Shown piece after piece: positions 6,166-10,129 of a stretch of DNA of 10,129 bases (the stretch's first letter is position 1; each line of letters starts with the position of its first letter). The notes under the pieces are model-generated. The model ran no database searches, had not been told where the DNA came from, and was given only the letters and a program-made list of their open reading frames with translations. This stretch comes from Pseudomonadota bacterium (lineage in GTDB: Bacteria; Desulfobacterota; BSN033; G020346125): positions 1 to 10,129 of the forward strand of contig DAOVIU010000012.1 of assembly GCA_030673585.1 (NCBI GenBank). The letters run 5' to 3'. The position numbers were made by a program, and so were the translations under genes.

Positions 6166-6795
6166 CTACCTCCTCTTCGTCGGACTTTGAACACCATCGA
6201 AGAAAATATCCATAATAATCGGTGCCTTTGAAACCAGGGAATATGTCCCTGGACTCATGATCCACTCGAACATGAAGGAATTTACGATCCCCACAAAAGC
6301 ATGGGCCATATCCCGCGGATCCATCTCCTTAAATTGACCCTTTTCAATACCGTCGCGCATAACCTCCTCTAGATCGCCGATATAGGCCAGAAATTTTTCA
6401 TGAACCCCCTTTCCCAAATCATCCTTTATGGTCCACTCGAAACGATTGCGTTCGGAAATGTAAATTTTAAAGAAATCCCTATTCCTCTGCATGAAGTCAA
6501 GTTGCAGGCGGAGAACTAATTCGATCTTGTCCATGGGGGAAAGATCTTTCCCCAGTTCGACCCTCACCAACCCGGTTATCTCCCCGACCTTCTCATCGAT
6601 GAGGGAAAAATAGAGGTCCTTCTTCCCCTTGAAGTACTTGTAGAGGCTTCCCGTCCCGAACTCCGCCCTCCTTGCAATCTCATCCATAGAGGAGTCGTAG
6701 AATCCCTTGGCCGCGAAGACCTTTTCGGCCGCCGATTGGATGTCGGCTCTTCGAGTTAAATATTCCTTTCTCTTGCGGCTGAGTTTCTGTCTCAT
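6166..6795 (-). CDS. TetR/AcrR-family transcriptional regulator
   Basis: This 209-residue protein is a one-component repressor. The N-terminal TetR domain spans about residues 15-62, with the helix-turn-helix in MDEIARRAEFGTGSLYKYF (37-55) followed by KGKKDLYFSLI. The C-terminal ligand and dimer domain (about 75-205) is helical and divergent, as usual for TetR proteins, so the ligand cannot be guessed. Its stop codon overlaps the ribosome site of the tolC gene, which starts two bases later. The likely role is control of its own operon and thus of the efflux channel. The start ATG lacks a strong Shine-Dalgarno sequence, and its upstream region contains a good promoter plus repeated operator-like sites. 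Confidence 0.93.
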   Translation of the reverse strand: MRQKLSRKRKEYLTRRADIQSAAEKVFAAKGFYDSSMDEIARRAEFGTGSLYKYFKGKKDLYFSLIDEKVGEITGLVRVELGKDLSPMDKIELVLRLQLDFMQRNRDFFKIYISERNRFEWTIKDDLGKGVHEKFLAYIGDLEEVMRDGIEKGQFKEMDPRDMAHAFVGIVNSFMFEWIMSPGTYSLVSKAPIIMDIFFDGVQSPTKRR

Positions 6796-6807
6796 TTGAG
6801 AAATATT

Positions 6808-6834
6808 AATTCATTTTTTGAACTGAAATTCATT
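6808..6834. promoter_or_regulatory. Candidate TetR operator (repeated AATTCATT)
   Basis: AATTCATT occurs twice, at 6808-6815 and 6827-6834, 19 bases apart, and an imperfect palindrome TGAACTGAAATTCA lies between (6819-6832). The second copy overlaps the predicted -10 box and the first lies just downstream of the start point, so a bound TetR dimer would block transcription. AT-rich chance repeats are possible here. Confidence 0.4.
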
Positions 6835-6859
6835 TTAGGGGAAAAAATTATTATTTCAA
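6832..6859 (-). promoter_or_regulatory. Sigma-70-like promoter of tetR-tolC
   Basis: On the minus strand TTGAAA (6854-6859) and TAAAAT (6832-6837) are separated by 16 bases in an AT-rich setting, both close to consensus. The start point would lie near 6825, about 30 bases before the tetR ATG. Confidence 0.6.
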
Positions 6860-6934
6860 ATTTTTATTGTAGGGGAATTTCTGAAGAACCTCCATACCGC
6901 TTCGCTTCAATACCTCCTCAGGGACACCCACCAT
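6851..6934 (-). CDS. Possible small ORF or gene remnant downstream of DUF488
   Basis: After the DUF488 stop codon the same frame stays open for another 44 codons (6851-6985). The translation looks protein-like: KRDRKIDFLRKGN, then from an ATG at 6934 MVGVPEEVLKRSGMEVLQ and a lysine-rich end, 27 residues in all. The TAA at 6851 overlaps the -35 region of the tetR promoter. There is no good ribosome site for the ATG. It could be a small protein, a lost C-terminal extension of the DUF488 protein cut by a TAA, or chance. I do not recognise a family. Confidence 0.2.
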   Translation of the reverse strand: MVGVPEEVLKRSGMEVLQKFPYNKNLK

Positions 6935-6985
6935 GTTCCCTTTCCTGAGGAAATCAATCTTCCTATCCCGTTTGAAGGGTGTCCC

Positions 6986-7462
6986 TTAGCCGGTTCCTTC
7001 TCGGGAAAATCCCCCCGGTATCCACGTCTTCCTCTTTTCTATAATATGGATAACCTCACATCCCTGGCTCATCAGGCTTGCCCCGATCCATCTCCGGTGA
7101 CACTTCCACGGTAATCTTTCGGCACAGACAAACGCCGTCATGGAGGAGTTCCCGATTTCCACTAGCTGCGACAAGCCTTCCCTGAAGCCGGGGGTGGCCA
7201 TATAATTTTCGTAGCCGCCCCTTCGATACCCACCCAATTCGGTACCGAGGTAAACATAGCGAAATCCGAGGTCTCGCAGGCCCCTTTCGAATGCATCCCT
7301 CTTGAAATGCTCGAACCGGCTGGTAGGGAAACTTCGGACGTCCACGACGGTCTCGATCCCGTACTGCCGGAGCAGGGATATGAACTCATCCAAGGACCGT
7401 GTGCTGGTACCGATGCTGTAGACCCTTTTTCCAACTACCGCTTGCCCGCTCAAGGTACTCAC
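6986..7462 (-). CDS. DUF488 domain protein
   Basis: This encodes a DUF488-family protein of 158 residues, with no established reaction. Recognisable family features are VYSIGTSTRS near the N-terminus (about 14-23), DVRSFPTSRFEHF (41-53), LGFRYVYLGTELGG (65-78), FVCAERLPWKCHRR (111-124) with its Cys and His pattern, and EVIHII near the end. The start is taken as GTG at 7462, where GAGGGAG lies about six bases upstream. It begins 14 bases after the stop of the radical SAM gene, while an in-frame ATG at 7573 would overlap that gene by 97 bases and add 37 unrelated residues. The family often occurs near DNA-repair-like genes, and here it follows an SPL-like radical SAM gene and a polynucleotide kinase. 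A role in nucleic-acid metabolism is inference only. Confidence 0.88.
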   Translation of the reverse strand: MSTLSGQAVVGKRVYSIGTSTRSLDEFISLLRQYGIETVVDVRSFPTSRFEHFKRDAFERGLRDLGFRYVYLGTELGGYRRGGYENYMATPGFREGLSQLVEIGNSSMTAFVCAERLPWKCHRRWIGASLMSQGCEVIHIIEKRKTWIPGGFSREGTG

Positions 7463-7476
7463 TGCTTTCTCCCTCG

Positions 7477-8304
7477 CTACCAGAGAAAATGGAGCTTTTC
7501 CCCCATACGATACAGACGACCCAGCTTTGCGATCCTCCCCTTGAGCCGGGATCCGTACTGCTCCCTCTCCCACTGGTTAAACAGGACCCGTCTATAAAGG
7601 GGGACGAGATGGGGATAATGTTCGTTCAGCACCGGAGAAAGAGACGCCCATACACCGGGCCGGGGGTTGAGAAGGTCCAGGTAGATCCAATCCACCCCAA
7701 CATCCCGGAAGGCTGCGATGAGCCCCCCCAAATTCTCCTCGGTATCGAAGAGATAAGGCATGATGGGGCCTAAGAAGGCATAGCTGGTGATGTCTTTTTC
7801 CTTGGCCTGCTTGAGAAGTGAAAGCTTCTCCTCAGCGGAGGAACCTCGGGGTTCAAAGACCCCCTGCAACCCCTCATCAAGTGCGGTAATGGTCGCGCCC
7901 AGTTCTACCCCCCGGTTCCCCTCAAACAGGTCCAAATCCCTGGATGCCAGGGCGCTTTTCGTCAGAATGGTAATGGGAAAGTCGTTAGCCAAAAGGATTT
8001 CAACGCACGCCCTGGTAATCGCGTACCTTTCCTCCAAGGGCTGCCAGCCATCGCATACGGAGCTGATAAACACCCTTCCCACCCGAGCCCCTTTGACCTG
8101 TTTCATCAAAACACGAGGGGCATTCACCTTCACATCCACAAACTCACCCCATGGCTCCCGATGCTTGGTATACCTCATCATGAATCGCCCGTAACAGTAG
8201 CGACACCCGTGTTCACACCCCAAATATGGGTTCAGGGCATAGTCGGCCAGGCCGGAACGATTCAAAATGGACTTGCATTCGATCTCCCTAATGATTAACG
8301 CCAA
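7477..8304 (-). CDS. Radical SAM protein, SPL/SplB-like (COG1533 type)
   Basis: This is a 275-residue radical S-adenosylmethionine enzyme of the group often labelled spore photoproduct lyase-like or DNA repair photolyase. LNPYLGCEHGCRYCYGRF carries the [4Fe-4S] motif C-x3-C-x2-C at Cys30, Cys34 and Cys37. Further family features are VFISSVCDGWQPLE (about 78-91), LANDFPITILTKS and GATITALDE. The start is TTG at 8304, with GGGGAGG about eight bases before it; no ATG is available in frame nearby. The organism shows no sign of sporulation, and proteins of this group occur widely in non-spore-formers with unproven substrates. It lacks the long N-terminal region of classical SplB. It lies between a polynucleotide kinase and DUF488 on the same strand, so a nucleic-acid substrate is plausible but unproven. 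Confidence 0.9.
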   Translation of the reverse strand: MALIIREIECKSILNRSGLADYALNPYLGCEHGCRYCYGRFMMRYTKHREPWGEFVDVKVNAPRVLMKQVKGARVGRVFISSVCDGWQPLEERYAITRACVEILLANDFPITILTKSALASRDLDLFEGNRGVELGATITALDEGLQGVFEPRGSSAEEKLSLLKQAKEKDITSYAFLGPIMPYLFDTEENLGGLIAAFRDVGVDWIYLDLLNPRPGVWASLSPVLNEHYPHLVPLYRRVLFNQWEREQYGSRLKGRIAKLGRLYRMGEKLHFLW

Positions 8305-8381
8305 ACCGCTGCCCTCCCCGGGGAAATGTCCTGGGAATTTCCCGACTCGGCCATGCGTTGAAGTGCCGAGGAGATGGGGTC

Positions 8382-9272
8382 TCAGGGGTGATGGGTTTTG
8401 TCGTCCCCGAATAGGTCCACCACCGTGGAACCAATGCGAATAACGCGAATCCGGGCGGGATCCAGTTCTGGCGCCACGAAGGATATGGCGCCTCTATGGA
8501 CATCCATGTTCTCCAGGATTCCCAGGCCCAGGTTGAAGTTCGCCTCGTCGTTGAGCCCGATCAATACCCCACCGAGGCCTTTCCCCCGATAGCGAACCCT
8601 GAAGGGACTTACCACTCTCGTCCCATCCAAGCTCTTCCGGTACAGCCTCACCTCTTGGAAATAGGCGGCGAATTTCCTCGATCGGTTGGACCTCCTCTGT
8701 TCCGGCGATTTCACCCTCACCTTCTCAGGGGTCCTCAAACGGTGAATTGTCATATCCGGTCGAAATTGATGAGGCCTGAGCAGGCCCTCGATCTCCCTTC
8801 TCCTCTGCAGCCCAATGAGATGAGCCGGTTTTAACAGGTCAACCTTTTGAAATTTGAGCTCCCAGGCGATCTCACCGGTCACGAAGCCCGTGGTATCTAT
8901 GATGATAACCTCAGGCCCGAGATCGGTCGCTCTATCCACAATTCTCTTCGTCCCAACCAACATCTCCAACATATGCCCCCTCGGGGATGTCGACCCCACA
9001 AAATAGGAGGCTATCGCTTGAGCATCGTCAAGTTGTCCCGGCGCCGATTCGAACAGGGAAAATCCGATGGTGGTGGGGGGGCCCAGAACCGATTGCCCGA
9101 TATCTCCATCTATCAGGGCAACTGTGTTCCCCATCCCGCACAATCGGGTTACGAGGAAATGGGCAAGGGTGCTCTTTCCCGTGTCCGACGCCCCCAAGAT
9201 CAAGGCACTTCCCTTCTTCCGGTGGATGGCCTCAACCAGATCCACCCATTCGCGTGGGACCTCCCAGTCCAT
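8382..9272 (-). CDS. Clp1/Grc3-like polynucleotide 5'-hydroxyl kinase
   Basis: This P-loop protein resembles the Clp1/Grc3/Nol9 kinases, which phosphorylate the 5'-hydroxyl ends of RNA or DNA using a nucleoside triphosphate. With the start at 9272 it has 296 residues. It shows Walker A GASDTGKST (27-35), the family motif IDGDIGQS (54-61) followed by GPPTTIG, and a Walker B-like IIIDTTGFV (123-131). The C-terminal part, about 200-296, is beta-rich, as in the archaeal relatives. The start is uncertain: the ATG at 9272 has GAGG at eight bases and lies ten bases after the DUF72 stop; a GTG at 9293 or an ATG at 9323 would overlap DUF72. These kinases are best known in archaea and eukaryotes, and the bacterial forms are poorly characterised. 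The context of repair-like genes suggests end healing, an inference. Confidence 0.85.
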   Translation of the reverse strand: MDWEVPREWVDLVEAIHRKKGSALILGASDTGKSTLAHFLVTRLCGMGNTVALIDGDIGQSVLGPPTTIGFSLFESAPGQLDDAQAIASYFVGSTSPRGHMLEMLVGTKRIVDRATDLGPEVIIIDTTGFVTGEIAWELKFQKVDLLKPAHLIGLQRRREIEGLLRPHQFRPDMTIHRLRTPEKVRVKSPEQRRSNRSRKFAAYFQEVRLYRKSLDGTRVVSPFRVRYRGKGLGGVLIGLNDEANFNLGLGILENMDVHRGAISFVAPELDPARIRVIRIGSTVVDLFGDDKTHHP

Positions 9273-9282
9273 CACGGTTGCC

Positions 9283-10002
9283 TCAACATCCACTTCGGAG
9301 CATCTCCTCGAATCGATGGGCATCTTCCATCATGGAAGTGTTGTTGAACATGAAATAGATGGCCTCTCCCCCAGACCATTTCGTCTTCAGTTCAAGGAGA
9401 TCTTCGTCGGTATACCGATAGCGGTACCCGCTCAAACCGTGGAGGCGGAAATAGCGAATCCGCCCGGAAAGAGGAGTGTTGCGAAGGGGATCAACACAAT
9501 GTACTAACCCCAGCTCCTCACATATCGCCCGGATCTCCTCCTCATTCCAGTCTCCCCTGGGCTCCCAGATAAAGCTAAACACCTTCCCCTTGATCTGCCG
9601 AAAAAAATTCCCCATATTGCCCACGTGCTCGGATGTCATGCCGAAACTGGGGGGACACTGAAAGATGATCTTTTCGGGCCCCAGGTTCCCGCAGAACTGC
9701 TCGGTGGCCTCGAGGGCCTCAAAGACCTCGTCGGTCGGCTTGAAGGATCCGTAGTTGTTCCGGTTATCGACGGAAATAGGCTTCTTGAGCCGGCGATAGG
9801 TCGGGCTGGCGGGCTCATGGGTGATGAGCTGCCATGCTTTGGCGGTAAACTCGAAACCCTCGGGAGCCTCCTCCCGCCATTTGAGGGCCGTCGGTAGGGT
9901 GGGGAGTTGATAGAAGGTCTGCTGAATTTCCACCGCCGAGAATTGCTCAAAATACCTTTGCCTGGCAACGGGAAACCCGCAACAACCGATCTTGATAGCC
10001 AT
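9283..10002 (-). CDS. DUF72 (YecE-like) family protein
   Basis: This encodes a 239-residue TIM-barrel-like protein of the DUF72/YecE family, function unproven. Visible family marks are KIGCCGFP at the N-terminus, QQTFYQLPT and KWREEAPEGFEFTAKAWQ (41-58), KIIFQCPPSF (111-120), WEPRGDW (146-152), RYFRLHG (183-189) and YFMFNNTSMMEDA (216-228) near the end. Length is normal. The ATG at 10002 is 44 bases after the stop of the upstream gene and has a moderate GGAAGG upstream. Its stop is ten bases before the preferred start of the kinase gene, or overlaps it if an earlier start is used, so the two are very likely co-translated. Confidence 0.92.
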   Translation of the reverse strand: MAIKIGCCGFPVARQRYFEQFSAVEIQQTFYQLPTLPTALKWREEAPEGFEFTAKAWQLITHEPASPTYRRLKKPISVDNRNNYGSFKPTDEVFEALEATEQFCGNLGPEKIIFQCPPSFGMTSEHVGNMGNFFRQIKGKVFSFIWEPRGDWNEEEIRAICEELGLVHCVDPLRNTPLSGRIRYFRLHGLSGYRYRYTDEDLLELKTKWSGGEAIYFMFNNTSMMEDAHRFEEMLRSGC

Positions 10003-10046
10003 CTTCGCGGTTCGCCTTCCCGCATCCCCCTTCAGGGCATACCGCG

Positions 10047-10129
10047 TCAGAAGAGGTTCATCTGCTCCTCAGAAGCTTCTCCATTTTCCCTTTCCCCATG
10101 GGAAAAGATGTTGATCTTGCCGTAAACCC
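10047..10129 (-). CDS. Partial gene, C-terminus only, clamp-binding-like tail
   Basis: The minus strand from the right edge is open in one frame for 26 codons to a TGA at 10047-10049: VYGKINIFSHGERENG followed by EASEEQMNLF. It ends in QMNLF, which matches the pentapeptide used by DNA polymerases and repair proteins to bind the beta sliding clamp (Q-[LM]-x-L-F). Such tails occur in Y-family polymerases among others. The rest of the gene lies outside the window, so the product is not named. It is 44 bases upstream of DUF72 on the same strand. Confidence 0.5.
   Translation of the reverse strand, partial: VYGKINIFSHGERENGEASEEQMNLF

Noticed and set aside
6164..6265. Upstream ATG giving TolC 34 more residues
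   Set aside because: The extension overlaps tetR, hides the signal peptide, and the ATG at 6163 has a strong GAGGAGGT site.
7463..7573. Upstream ATG for DUF488 at 7573
   Set aside because: It would overlap the radical SAM gene by 97 bases and adds residues unlike the family; GTG at 7462 has a good ribosome site.
8847..9507. Long plus-strand ORFs opposite the kinase and DUF72 genes
   Set aside because: Antisense shadows of genes with clear motifs on the minus strand.
1..10129. CRISPR array, insertion sequence or prophage elements
   Set aside because: No regularly spaced repeats, transposase, integrase or terminal inverted repeats were seen, although two tRNA genes that could serve as attachment sites are present.

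Overview
The window is about 10 kb of densely packed chromosome in which every substantial gene but one lies on the minus strand. It looks like a Gram-negative bacterium, most plausibly an anaerobic or microaerophilic member of the Desulfobacterota/deltaproteobacterial kind. The supports are an outer-membrane TolC-type protein with its own TetR regulator, a periplasmic lytic transglycosylase, a rhodanese whose reading frame contains an active-site UGA (selenocysteine), and a bacterial Clp1/Grc3-like polynucleotide kinase. The taxon is an inference; no rRNA or other decisive marker is present. There is no sign of a phage, insertion sequence or CRISPR array. Layout, left to right (minus-strand transcription runs right to left). 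1-272: no convincing gene, but a perfect 16-bp palindrome inside a longer inverted repeat. 273-2464: a two-gene minus-strand unit, a rhodanese-fold selenoprotein followed by a GH15 glucoamylase/trehalase-like enzyme. 2465-2707: a divergent intergenic region. 2708-2982: the only plus-strand gene, a TIGR04076-family protein that appears to carry a one-base frameshift; without it the frame runs falsely on into the antisense of two tRNA genes. 3034-4491: a minus-strand unit of lytic transglycosylase, pgsA (overlapping by 20 bases), tRNA-Gly(GCC), tRNA-Cys(GCA) and a rho-independent terminator. The pgsA-Gly-Cys order is the same as in E. coli (pgsA-glyW-cysT). 4492-4849: a gene-poor spacer with a sigma-54-type -24/-12 promoter candidate next to a hairpin. 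4850-6795: tetR then tolC, two bases apart, with a sigma-70-like promoter and repeated AATTCATT sites in front of tetR, suggesting an autoregulated efflux exit duct without pump genes in view. 6986-10129: a minus-strand cluster of a 3'-end fragment ending in a clamp-binding-like motif, DUF72, a Clp1/Grc3-like 5'-hydroxyl polynucleotide kinase, an SPL-like radical SAM protein and DUF488. These point, by inference, to nucleic-acid repair or processing. The most noteworthy items are the selenocysteine rhodanese, which ordinary gene callers would cut at residue 65; the frameshifted gene running into the tRNAs; and the compact cluster of under-characterised putative nucleic-acid genes at the right end.
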